In this document: positions 34,201 to 45,407 of the stretch, piece after piece | Position numbering within the stretch: position 1 is the first letter of the stretch | Layout: each line of letters starts with the position of its first letter | Notes under the pieces: generated by a model | Told to the model about the DNA's origin: nothing | Seen by the model: the letters and a program-made list of their open reading frames with translations, nothing else | Databases searched by the model: none | Position numbers and translations under genes: made by a program | Assembly: GCA_025618425.1 (NCBI GenBank) | Contig: CM046850.1 | Coordinates: 28,738,987-28,802,986, forward strand | Length of the DNA: 64,000 bases | DNA from: Heliocidaris tuberculata | Taxonomy: Eukaryota; Echinodermata; Echinoidea; Camarodonta; Echinometridae | Direction of reading: 5' to 3'

Positions 34201-37200
34201 TTTTACCTGACAAGAAAATAATGTCCCTTCTTCCTCTCCACCCTATTTCACATTTTAACTTATTTTCCCTCCCCCTTTTCTCTCTCTCTCTGTTTATCAC
34301 TCACTTTTTTTTTCTTTTCACTTTTGTCTAGCTCTCCTATTTTTCTGTCCCTATCCCCTTATCTCATTCTCCATACCACCATGAATGAAAATGTATCAAA
34401 TGGATCAAATGTTTGTATAAAATTTATCCCCACCAGCCATCCACCCCTGCCTCCCTGCACGGCACACCCACCCTCATGTTCAGTGGATCCAAGTCAAGTC
34501 GCAAGCGTCGTCTCAAGGACAGCATCGCTGCTCTCAGTTGCGACACCGACCACCTGGAGACTCCCGTCATGCCTGCACAGAAGAGACGATCCAGTTTCGC
34601 AGAGGGCGCTAGCTGCATGTCCATCTCAGCTTCGTCCATTCTTGACTGTAGTCAGACGCCAAATAGCTCAACTGCACTTGCAGGTAAGTCAGTAAGGATT
34701 GTGCTTTCTATCATGTGTTTTATTGAACTAGGTTTTCAAAGATATTTTTTACTAACAAATGGATAAGTAAAGCAGTGATATATGAATGAGAAAAGAAAAT
34801 ATTTGAGATTTAAAAAAAAATGGACATGACCAGGTTTATTGTAATCATATGAATACACAAACTAGTTCCTTCCTTCTAAACCAGATCAATCAATAAGGAT
34901 TAGTGAAAAATATTCAAGATTAAATGTAGTGAGTTCATGCCTTATTTAAACCTAGATTACTTTCAGTTAACCTTCAAATAATCATGATGAAGACATACTC
35001 ATTTCTTTTTGAAAAATTACAACAAATTTTTCTGTATAATTATGGACATTGATCTTATGTGCTTTTATATCTGATATCTTTTATTGTGACATTCATGCTC
35101 TGTCAAGCTGAAATGTTCATAACGTAATGTTACCTTGTACCTACATCTATCATCAATCATAGAAGATTTAAGTGAAATAGCAATTTTTTTTGCAGCTGAG
35201 CCATGCACTCCTATGGAGACAGAAACACCCAAGAAACCATCCGTACCTGCACAGCCCCTCTCAAAGAGACATATGACTGCTATGGAACTACTACAGACAG
35301 AAATTAACTATGTCAAGATATTAGATACAATTATCACTGTGAGTTATTTAAATCTTACATACCTTCATAGCCGATATCATATTGTGTTTCTTCAAAGACC
35401 AATGATGTTGCCACCCTTATGAGAGTGTGGTCATGAAAATTTTATTTGAATATCACAAGAAATGCTGCTAAACAATTACTTAGAGATATATACTTACAGA
35501 CTACTGTAAACGTCGTTATTTTCGCGCGATTAAATTTTCGCGCTGAGCTACCCCAAAACATATTCGCGGGTTCTTAAATTTGCGCTGCATAATTACACAC
35601 TCGTACATATATATGTACACCCACTCTATTTATTAATTATTTACATCCATTCAAATGCATACGGCATGCGCAACTACACACACGCACTCAAAAATGAATT
35701 GGACACACACATATTAATTTGCTGAAGCGCGCAATTCAACCCGCATAGGATATCAGGCTAATATTTTCGTGAGTTCTAGAATTCGCGCTTGCCGAAAATA
35801 GCGCGAAATCCGCGAAGATTAATGTACCGCAAATATTTCTGAATTTATGGATTCATGGAAGTAAGAGTCTTATGAATGAAAAATCAGGAAGATTACAGAC
35901 ATTGTAGCCACTTTTCATTCCTCTTAGAGCCATTTTGGGTACGAAATGTGGAGCTGCGACAGATGCTTTGGCAACCGTTGCTCTGCAACTACTTCCCTAC
36001 TCTTAACAAAGTTCTAACTTCAACCTTGGACCAAACACTGTATCTAACTAAAACTCTTAACCTAATACAGAACCTTATCTCTGAGCAAATGACACAGGAA
36101 ATGTCTGGTCGCCGAAAATGACATTTGTTTTTGTCATATATACATAAAATTATAGCAGAAGATGTGCTGTAAGTGAGATGTTTTTCTATTTCTTTTTAAG
36201 GTGTTCAAAGAACCATTAGAAACGGAGCAAACAGGTGGTCCCATCCTAGCCCAAGAGGAGATGAAGACCATCTTCAATCGTATTCCTGACATCTATGCTG
36301 TACACTGCAGACTGAAGAACGATATCCAGGCTCTCATAGATGATTACTCTGATGATAAGAGCATTGGTCAAATCTTCATCAAACATGTGAGTAGTGGAAG
36401 AATGCTTGTTATCTAACATGTAAGATGAATTCATCTTGGGCTCCCTGGCTGTTCAAGGAAGCCAATTCAGTGCTCTATATTTTGTCCTTGTGTGATGCAA
36501 ACTGAAGATTTTGAGTACTTTTATACCTAATTTATGTTAAGTTTTCTGTATGACCCATAAACTTTAAATGTGAATCTGACTATTTTGAATTTTGACATTG
36601 ATTTATAGAATCAATCATATGTAGTTAACTTTAACAAAGTTGCAGTATTATACATCTCCTGCCATTCCTAGTTGTATTTTTTTCCGTTATAACTCTCAAC
36701 TGGAAGGGTATCCTGTTGCTAATCCTCTTCAATCCCTCTTTTGTGTGATTATTTGTGTCATTTCGTCAGTTTATTTTAAATGCATAATCATTCAATCTCT
36801 CTGTACAGTGGGAGTGATGCAGTCTTTTGCAAAAGCATACCATATGATAATGTATTATCACTCGTGTACATTGTCGGAAAATGTTGTAGCAAGAAGTAAA
36901 CAAGTGACAACTTTCTTTTCCCCTCAAAACTCTTCATTCTCTTGTGTCTCCCACAGTCTGCCGATATGGGTAAAGCATACCCATCGTTTGTCAACTTCTT
37001 TGAGTTAGCCAAGCAGACTGTTGCACAGTGTGACAAACAGAAGCCAAGGTTTCATGCTTTCCTCAAGGTAAGTTCATACTTTCTGTGCAGTTGAGAGAAA
37101 TCTCCAGGGCCCTGTTGCATAAAACTTACCATTAATGGTAACTCTGCCATCAATGGTAACTACCATAGTAACATTGATCAACAGCCAATCAAATTCAAGG

Positions 37201-40200
37201 TTTAAATGGAAGTTATCATTAATGGCAAAGTTACCATCAATGGTAAGTTTTATGCAACGGGGCCCTGAAAGGTTGTTAATGTTAATACATAATTTATGTT
37301 TTTTTATATGCTCATAATTCAATTTGTGAAATGTTTTATACAGTGGAACCTCGTTATAAAGAACACAGTTATAACAAACTCTCATAACAATGTAATTTTG
37401 CCTGTCCCACTTCTTTGTATTATATTGTTCTTTAGCCCTGATATAAAAAGGTTTCGATATAAAGAGGTCATTTCCTTGGTCCCAAGGAGTTTGTTATAAA
37501 GAGGTTCCACTGTAATGTAATACATTTATAAAGTTATTGCACAATTTAGTCTTTGGGCTGCAATGCCTATTTTCTAATGAAACAAGCAATCCATATTATG
37601 AGGGAGTGGGAGACAGGAAAAGAGGTCTCTCCAATTACAGTCTTATCATATTTGCTTCAATATTTTTTCTGGGGTTGTGTCAATTTTCTCACAGCCAAGT
37701 GTTAAATCTGTGAATTCTTAAGACCAAATGAGCATCATTTGGTAGATGGAAATATTATTTTGCCATCTTTACATTCCTTTTTTGTTTGTGTGCGTTTAGC
37801 AAATGCGTATCAAGAGGTTCAACATAGTTATCGACAAATTGTACTTTCAGAGAAATTCATATATTTCCTTTGATAATTTTCTTTCATCTGTGTGCTTCAC
37901 CAGATTTGTCAGAGTAAACCCGAATGTGGTCGGCAGTCCCTGACTGAGCTGTTGATCCGTCCAGTCCAGAGGTTACCCAGTATGATCTTACTCCTTTCTG
38001 ATCTGTCCAAGAGGACTCCAGACTCACATCCTGACTTCAGGCATCTCAAAGATGGGCTGGAGGCCCTCAAAAAAGTCACTGCGTAAGTCTTTATAATCTG
38101 TTGGCTGTAGTTCATTTTCCACCATCGAGATCCTAGGTTTTTAGATTAGAGCCTGCAAGACAATATGACCCCTGAATATATCTTCAGTTGTATAGTTATT
38201 CCCCTCTCTTTTTAGTATTCCATTGAAACTTTCACCATTGATGAGATATTTTGAGTCAAATTTGAGAAACAGAACAGTGAACAACTGGAACTCATTAGAC
38301 ATCTTATTGGAAAGTAAAGGAATTTTAGGTAGTTGGTGTTTCTCTATATGGGTACATATTCTAGGGTCATGTGGGGTCATATTTTTACTACTCAATTTGT
38401 TTGTACTACTTGTCTACTAGTTTGTACAGAATATGTCTCTATAAATACGCCCTTTCTGCTATTTCGATGATGGAACAGAGTTGTTTTTTATGGATTGTAG
38501 AAAACGGATGTAAACTCACATTTCTTGCATAAAACACAATCTCTTGTACAGGCAAATTAATGAAGACAAGCGGAAGACGGAGGGCCACACGCAAATGTTT
38601 GACATCATGAATGAGATAGAGGGCGTCCCGGCCCACCTCCTATCGGCGCATCGTCACTTCATCACTAAGATTGATGTCTCAGAGATCGGCAAGGCAGACT
38701 CGTTTGGTGAGAAGGGCATCTGTATCACAATGTTCCTCTTCTCAGATACGCTAGAGGTGAGTCGTGGTCTTCTACACAGGACTGTCAAATTTAATTGTAA
38801 ATCTAGGACTAAACATTTAAAAATGGGATACCTTTCTCTCAGTTCTTTATTTCTAAGTTCTTTATTTCTAAGTTCAGGCTTAAAAGGAGCAAGGCTTTTT
38901 GACGATCCCACAGCTGCAGTGTAAAAGAAAATGTGTAATCAATGTAATAATCACCCCTAATCTAGTGTTATCTCAAATCATTTTGGAATTATCCATAATT
39001 ATGAATACATTATTAAAGGGATTCGGTAACTTTGCGAAGGCTTGATTTAATAAATTGTTAAATTTTGATATCTGTCTTGTATAATGATGTTCAGAAGGAT
39101 AAATAAATAGCCAGGCATAGAAAGGTTTTCAAATATATAGTGCTATTATTAAAGGAAACCAAAACCCAAGGAGAGAATCAATGTTATTGGAAAGTGAGAA
39201 TTCAGAGAAGCACTTTACAAATAGTTTCATTAAAATTGGTTAAAAAATGAGAGAGTTATGGAAGTTTGAAAAGTCTCGTTTTACTTTCTATGGGGATCCT
39301 CAAATTGGCAAAATTGCTTCAAAATGGCTGATTTTGTGAACAACTCTCCATTTGTTTTGTACACAGATTTTCAGATTTTCCCCATTATCTTTCAAGGTGC
39401 AGTTAATCTCCTTCTGAGCTCAACATATATAATGGGAAAATGTATTTTACACCACATATGTCGAGTTCAGGAGGAGACAAGGAGCACCCTGAGAGATAAT
39501 GGGGAAAATCTAAAAATCTGTGTACAAAACAAATGGAGAGTTGTTCACAAAATCAGCCATTTTGAAGCAATTTTGCCAATTTGAGGATCCCCATAGAAAG
39601 TAAAACGAGACTTTTCAAACTTCCATAACTCTCTCATTTTTTAACCAATTTTAATGAAACTATTTGTAAAGTGCTTCTCTGAATTCTCACTTTCCAATAA
39701 CATTGATTCTCTCCTTGGGTTTTGGTTTCCTTTAAGATATCTATGACTGAATACTCCCATTTACGAAAGCGTATGGCCATACACTTTAGTCCAACACTGA
39801 GTCTATTGGGGAAAATGAGTCTGGCATTTCCAGTCACTTGCATTTGTTTACTTTTGTGAAGCACATGATGATTTTGAAGTTCTTATTTTTTCCTGGGCTT
39901 CATTTTTACACCATATTACATACAGATTTTATCAAGCCTCTACAAAGTTACCAAATCACTTTAAGGTCACATTGTGTGAGACAAATATGAAAGAGATCAC
40001 GATGTTTGTCCCTTGTAGCACTGATTTTAATGCTGTGATGTAACAGACATTTGGAATGTGATATAATAAAACGAATACTAATGATGATAACGATAAAGAG
40101 AAGAAGAGGAATTCATTTGTCAATTTCTACTTTCATGTTTGATTTGTATAATAACAACTTGCCTCATACTTTAGTAAATTACTGTGACATTATACAGCGT

Positions 40201-43200
40201 AGGTACTCCACAAGGCAAAAGGAAAGTGGACAATTGCGTCTACCAAAATTCAGAACGACGCAAGGACAATTTTCATTGCCTTTCATTGGTAGTGAATTTT
40301 GGAATAGATTACCTTTTAAAAATCAGATTAACCAGGGTGCCATTGCATAAAGACTTACTTTTATAGTAACTTTGCCATCAATGGTAACTACCATGGTAAC
40401 GTTGCTCAAGAGCCAATCAAAATCCAGTATTCCATGAAAAGTTACTATAATAGCAAAGTTACTATAATAGCAAGTTTTATGCAACGGCACCCGGGTCTAG
40501 AAGTAGGTTTCGGAATTCTGTTACGACACACTTGCTGAGTAAATCATAAATGAAAACATTCATGCAAATAGTCTGTATATGTACAAGAAGTGTATTTAAC
40601 ATCATTACTTTCTACCTGTTGTACTTCATTGTTAACTATTATTATTTTTAATTTTGGTAATTGAACTTTACCAAAATACTCGTTTGTTTTTTTCTGTTGT
40701 GGGTCAGGCTCGACTAGCACATGTGCTATTATCTGGCCCCCTTAACCAACCAATGCTTTATTTATGAAGAACCTTTTCATAATTTGATTTTGATTTATTT
40801 ATTTATCTTTATGATCCTTTTTTTCTTCAAACACATTTTATAAACTGAATTACAACATAATAAACAAATATTAATACATTATCAAATAGAGTAATTGCAT
40901 TGTATAATTAACGTAAATGAATCATAAAGAAGGATTGTCACATAAGCAAAGCTTGATGGAGTGACAATCCTATACAAAAAAATTGGAAATACTAAAGAAA
41001 GGGGGATATTAAAAAAAAGAAAAGGAAAAGATAAAAAAAATTTTTAAAAAGACTTTTCGTTGTATTCAAAGTAATAGAAGTCAATTAAGGATGGGGATGA
41101 GATGAGATGTATGGAGGAAGAAAACATAAATAGAAGAGGATGGTAAGTAGAAAAGTGGACTGTGTTGAAGAGATATTAGAGAGAGAGAGAGAGAAAAGGA
41201 GAAGGGGAGGATGAAGAGAGAAAGAGGAGAAAAGAAGATGTAATATGTCATTTACGCCCAGAGATACAATTTGGAAGAGACAAAGCACATACTTTCAAAA
41301 AATGAGCGAGATTATGATTTAGATTGACCTATGGATGGTGTGTTTTTATTTCTTTAGATCTGTAAGAAGCGTGTGAAGCACAGTAACATGAAGACATCAC
41401 AGAAGATCTTCAAGCACATTGAGCTGCTCAACCTTTCCTATATCAGAAGGGTTCTTGACATCAATGAAACAGAAGGTGAGATAACATTTAAAGGTAATAA
41501 ACAGTAGTGGTAGCAAAATGAAAGTTGGCATGAAACTGCTCAAAAACAGTCTCATATTGCTCGGCTTGCATAAAAAGATACATGAGTGAGATAATCCGGT
41601 ATTCTATTCATGATTTCCGGTGATTTTCAGTAAAATAATTCAAATGATCGAATATCAACGGTTACCTTATACCCTCGCTAAGGACCACCTACCCCGACGC
41701 TCCCGGCTCAACGGCGCACCGCGGTTCGCACACACTGTTTACACGTGTGTGAACTGTCAACGCGGTACCGCGCTTGTAATTCGATGTTTATTTGGGGGAT
41801 ATTTTAGCCATTTCTAAACCATTTTTCTTCAAACAAACGTCACCTACGTTCGAAATTAATCATTTCACAACAGTATATGTAGTAATTTCCATTCCAGCTG
41901 ACAAAGTAGTTAAATATCCAAAGCGCCACCTTTCCCACTACTGTATAATACCTTTAAGAACTCGGAAATTATTAGGAAATTAATTGATATTGAATATTAA
42001 TAATAAAGATAATACAGTGGAACCTCGTTGTCACAAACTGCAAGGAAATTACTGTGGAAACTCGCTGTAACAAGGACCTTGGGACCATGAAAATTACTTT
42101 GTTATAAAAATTATCAGGAATTTTGCTACATCTGGGCCCTCTTGCATAAAAAGTTGCGATTAAACGCAACTCAAAAAATGAAACCCAAGTCCCAAATACA
42201 CGATGCTGATTGGTTGAAAATCGAGTTGCGTTTAATTTTTGGAGTTGCGTTTAATCGCAACTTTTTATGCAAGAGGGCCCTGAGTCTCTATAACGACTTT
42301 CCACTGTACCATGCTATACTGAAGAATCAACTTGCCCGTCCTTCTCTAATGTTTGTAGGGTTTTTACCATCAGTAAAGAAGCTTTTGAGAATAAATCTGT
42401 GACCCTATCCTAGCAAGAATGGCGATTGCTTCAGAGAAGTCACAGTTCCTAATGTCTCAATTGGCAACTCCTAGCATAAGGAATTAGTCAACTTTGGAAT
42501 GAATGGAGGAATTCTTCTGCTAAGATTATTTACTTAAGTTGTGCTATTCATGCTAATTGGAAACTAAAAAATCTACTGCCCCTTTCATTTTATGTGCCCT
42601 TGTACTATTAGATTTGATTTGCTTTGCTTTCAGAGTGTCACAATGCCTTTGCCCTGCTATGTAAACCTCCTATGGATGTACTAGAGAGGACAGATCGTCT
42701 TTACATGTTTGCAGTGTCTGGTGATGAGAGCTGTAAGGTAGAATGGCTGAAGACCCTATGTCAACACATGGCCAACGCAACATGTAAAACAGATGCTGTG
42801 AGTATAGAGACCTGGGTTGTTATCAATAACAAGTTGCAGTAACTGTTATAAGCTACTGAAATCCTTGCATCTGATTGGCTTGGAGTAGATTTGTCTTAAT
42901 AATGTGGCAGTTGTTACTGATAACAAGTTTTATGAAACGGGACGCAGTGGGATAGAATCCCTTTGACAGGCAGGTTAGTGATCCTGGGTTTACTAGAAAC
43001 TCTGGGAAATGAAGAATGTTTATATTTTAAACAAAAATATGTTCGAGGGAAGTCTCTTCACACTTATGTTATTTGGGTCATGGAACATTTACATTAATTT
43101 ACAATTTTCAATGGACTTCTTTTAAATCTAATTTCATCCAAATAGCAGCTGAAACATGAACAAAAAGTGTTATTGTGAGGCAGTTTACTATGACTTTTGA

Positions 43201-45017
43201 ACAAAATGGAGAGAACTGCCAAATTTCTGCCTGTATTTTGTTGAAAAATTCAAACTCTTGTTAAGAAATATTTGAATAGCCAAGTATAAATGTACAAAAA
43301 ACTACGTACAGCCCTCCCTGTTTAATATTATGTATTCACAGTCTTACTGAGAACTGCTTTAGTTCTCCAGTGAGGTATTATATGATTAAAGACAATAATG
43401 TCTTTGATTATAAATTTAAATATCAGAATTATTAAAATGGAAATACATGTTTGGAAAAAAAATTATTAGAACTGATGTGAAATAATACAGGCTTAATGAA
43501 CTGAATCTATTCCTTGTTTCCTTATTTGCAGGATAATTTCTTGTGCAAGATTTCACCAGAGGATCTTGAGCTGTCTAAGAGTGACTTTGATGTGAGCAGA
43601 AAGAACAAGGCTGTCAGGTAAGGTTTACAGAGCTGAATAGAATATTTTGCTGTAAAATCAAATACACTGAAAAGGATGAATACATATTTGCATATAAAGG
43701 TCTATGTATTGTATTTTACTCCTGTCCGGACCAGATATATTCATCTTTGTTAAGTACTTGGCTTTGATAGACTTTTTACTCAAAATCATATGGCACTTTC
43801 ATTGAATTTGTATTTACAAGTATATATTAGATGTATTTGAAATTATTATTCAGCAAGAATTTTACGTTTGTCATACCAGAAATTGAGACTAGCATAAACA
43901 AAAACTACATTACACCATAAGTGGATAACTACGTGATACTCTGATTCTGGCTATTCATAGATTATATTCTCTCTCTGGTTGTTCATACAGGGCAGCAAAG
44001 AGGGCCACCAAGAAAGTGTCCAGGACGTTCTCCTTCAACAGGACGCCACGGCGGTCAATCCAGAAGGCGGTCAACAACGTCACGTCCACCTTCAGCCCCA
44101 TGGTGTCTGGGGAGGGGGTGAGCCCCCAGCAGTTTGGCAAGATGGGTGCTAGGCTTGCTGGTACCATGACACTCAAGGTAAACAATAGTAATAATATAAT
44201 GTTTGCAAGAGGACAATTCTGCATGGGAAGAATGTGCACAATTGCTTTTCGTCGGGGGGGGGGGGGTGGAGTGGAAATTCTATATGTTTAGCATCCCTGC
44301 CTACTTGCCTTTATTCAATCAAAATAGAATTGTACATTCAAACTTGCTATACTGTGGAAGTGATGTGAGAATTCTTTGGCACAAAGGTAGGCATTCTTGT
44401 AATATAAACCATCACTCATTTCCTTTGTACAGTAGCGGTTCATTATGTGCAATGCATTGATGACATCTTGCCACCTCCATGCACTTTACGATCAAGTATG
44501 TGTGTACACACTGAACGAGTGGTGGCTTATTTTGTCTAAATTTCAAGAAAATTCTCTCCCCCCCCCCCCCCCCCCCCCACACTTATAAGTCTGTAACAAA
44601 TCCAGTGCACTTTTAGCTCTGTAAATCTTTTCATGAAGGTCTGCACATAATGTAATGTACACTCCAGCAGCAGCTGTGTGTATTAATATGATTGGGCCTC
44701 CCTTGTTGATACATGTAGGTACATGTAGCTTTGGTTGATAAGTGCAGTTATATTATGAAAAAATAAAATAATATCAATAAATTCAGTATGCACAAAAGAC
44801 ATCTTTGTGAAACAACATATGATCAGTCTCCCACAAAATATTCTCATAATGGATTTTACAAACTGATAAAACTGGTCCTGAACCTGCAATCTATTCGTTC
44901 TCTCCACTCTCTTTTTTTTCATAGGCTCTGTCTCCACTGGCAAGAAGAACACCTCTCACACCCCGTCACTTACAGAAAAGTCTTACTATGGGTCCGTCAG
45001 CCAGTCAAAAGCTTTGA
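28214..45017 (+). CDS. ECT2: ECT2, Rho guanine-nucleotide exchange factor for cytokinesis, complete
   Basis: ECT2 activates RhoA at the cell equator during cytokinesis. Twenty coding exons join in phase: 28214-28313, 28849-28914, 28975-29123, 29655-29834, 30506-30703, 31402-31503, 32019-32118, 32826-32941, 33898-33960, 34437-34683, 35196-35338, 36201-36386, 36957-37067, 37904-38082, 38552-38756, 41358-41475, 42634-42797, 43532-43617, 43991-44177, 44925-45017. The product is about 930 aa (human about 914). Order: BRCT0 (about 55-165), BRCT1 (about 172-260, with KLVICFTGF and RVTHLVAN), BRCT2 (about 266-355, with THIVVDE and WFWASIQMDARA), nuclear signal RKRRLK (about 380), DH domain (about 460-655, with GPILAQEE, KPRFHAFLK and LLIRPVQRLPS), PH domain (about 680-810), and a basic Ser/Thr-rich tail. 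The ATG follows an acceptor at 28119, so the 5' UTR is split. The first two exons are the least certain; exon 3 has an alternative donor at 29058. Confidence 0.93.
28316..28555. mobile_element. MITE in ECT2 intron 1, just after the first coding exon
   Basis: TATAGAGTACCGAAGTG at the left is repeated as the complement at the right (17 bp perfect). A second inner pair is CTGGTTCCAAAC and GTTTGGAACCAG. TA at both borders suits a Tc1/mariner-type target. The 105-aa minus ORF and the 84-aa plus ORF run across both ends and are not genes. Confidence 0.65.
28765..28832 (+). repeat. LINE-type 3' tail before ECT2 exon 2
   Basis: GATGATACAACAAAGCAC, then TCCACTGGAAAAAGGCAC, then (ATT)-rich sequence resemble the end of the LINE at 21222, only 16 bp before the acceptor at 28848. 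Confidence 0.45.
30233..30466. mobile_element. Foldback MITE with GGTATTCTGAGATTTATTTTA arms
   Basis: The left arm GGTATTCTGAGATTTA and GTGAAA..TTGTCATAACAAA is mirrored on the right. A central spacer of about 90 bp is unique. It lies in ECT2 intron 4, ending 40 bp before the exon 5 acceptor. Confidence 0.65.
32625..32712 (+). pseudogene. Broken duplicate of ECT2 exon 8
   Basis: Some 200 bp upstream of real exon 8, after its own polypyrimidine tract and CTAG acceptor, the sequence again reads GGC-GT-TAGAA-CC-ATTGCC and then AATAGTAGTTAATGA and CAGTCTTGGACTG, matching exon 8 (32826-32941) base by base apart from substitutions and a short deletion. The deletion shifts the frame and a TAA follows GCC CAT GAG. 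It cannot supply the BRCT2 segment. Confidence 0.75.
33014..33617. mobile_element. Long foldback element with GGGGGGTGATTCACT ends
   Basis: GGGGGGTGATTCACTAA at the left and the complement at the right. The arms carry AAAATTGATT and GGAATCAATCC words in mirror order. The centre is GC- and CpG-rich (33240-33430) and holds CCAATCAACG. It lies in ECT2 intron 8. Confidence 0.65.
35514..35840. mobile_element. MITE with TACTGTAAA..TTCGCG ends
   Basis: TACTGTAAACGTCG then TTTTCGCGCG at the left; CGCGAAATCCGCGAAG then a degenerate end at the right. Repeated TTCGCG words occur in both orientations. It lies in ECT2 intron 11. A relative lies at 47965. Confidence 0.5.
37107..37265. mobile_element. Hairpin element C (head family)
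   Basis: GGGCCCTGTTGCATAAAAC and its complement. Stems are built from TACCATTAATGGTAAC-type words. The loop is CAGCCAATCAAATTC. It lies in ECT2 intron 13, 40 bp after the donor. Confidence 0.75.
37345..37516. mobile_element. CAGTGGAACCTCGTTATAA element
   Basis: CAGTGGAACCTCGTTATAA is mirrored by TTATAAAGAGGTTCCACTG. The inside has ATAACAA, GGTCCCAAGG and TATAAAGAGG words. The same family is at 42014, 48890, 52537 and, as a longer relative, 57479. Confidence 0.65.
39149..39735. mobile_element. 587-bp TTAA hairpin element, copy 2
   Basis: It has the same length and ends as 22131-22717 and very similar sequence, with TTAA at both borders. It lies in ECT2 intron 15. The two copies are the clearest recent pair in the window. 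Confidence 0.85.
40090..40560 (+). pseudogene. LINE reverse-transcriptase C-terminal remnant, split by hairpin element D
   Basis: The frame reads RRYSTRQKESGQLRLPKFRT then FIGSEFWNRLPFKNQ, a standard LINE C-terminal region (TR, P..RT, WN.LP). It is interrupted at 40334 and resumes at 40495 as SRSRFRNSVTTHLLSKS and a stop, the expected continuation. The N-terminal part is missing. It lies in ECT2 intron 15. Confidence 0.75.
40335..40492. mobile_element. Hairpin element D (head family)
   Basis: GGGTGCCATTGCATAAAG and the complement of the right end TTTTATGCAACGGCACCC. Stem units are GTTACTATAATAGCA-like; the loop has GAGCCAATCAAAA. It splits a LINE reading frame. Confidence 0.8.
42014..42311. 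mobile_element. CAGTGGAACCTCGTT element interrupted by hairpin element E
   Basis: The left end CAGTGGAACCTCGTTGT and the right end CGACTTTCCACTGTA belong to one element of the 37345 family. The middle (42134-42280) is a separate hairpin. Confidence 0.65.
42134..42280. mobile_element. Hairpin element E (head family)
   Basis: GGGCCCTCTTGCATAAAAAG and its exact complement. Stem GTTGCGATTAAACGCAACTC with partner on the right; the loop contains GCTGATTGGTTG, the reverse of the CCAATCA motif. Confidence 0.8.
42807..42941. mobile_element. Hairpin element B (head family), beside the ECT2 exon 17 donor
   Basis: GGGTTGTTATCAATAACAAG at the left and TTGTTACTGATAACAAG with TTTTATGAAACGGG at the right. 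The loop TCTGATTGGCTTGG is the reverse of CCAATCAGA. It starts about 10 nt after the 5' splice site at 42798. Confidence 0.65.
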
Positions 45018-45401
45018 AACTCATCATTATCAGGGTCCATACCACCAAGCTTGTTATCAGTCAGTGTCCACATAAGAGAAATTTATTTGCAATTACTTCT
45101 TATAGAAGTGGTCAATTCTTTTACATGTATGCTGAGCTTCTCAAAAACATGTCTTCTGGCATGTATTCTGATTGGTTGTTTGAAGGATTGCAGTCGAAAT
45201 CGAATTGTGTAACCTGAATGTGGTCGATGATGCAGATTTGTACACTTTCACAACTTTCACATTTGAATACACAAATCATAAAACGGAGATGCCTGTGAGA
45301 TTCGGCCCCTTGATTTAACATGAAGTTGATTTATTAGAATAATATGAAATATTTTCTCTAAAAGACAACAACCAAATTGTATCATTACAGTCTGAGTTCC
45401 A

Positions 45402-45407
45402 AATAAA
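45402..45407 (+). terminator. Candidate ECT2 polyadenylation signal
   Basis: AATAAA lies 385 nt after the ECT2 stop codon and is the first canonical hexamer downstream. Further ones occur near 46058 and 46130. Confidence 0.4.
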
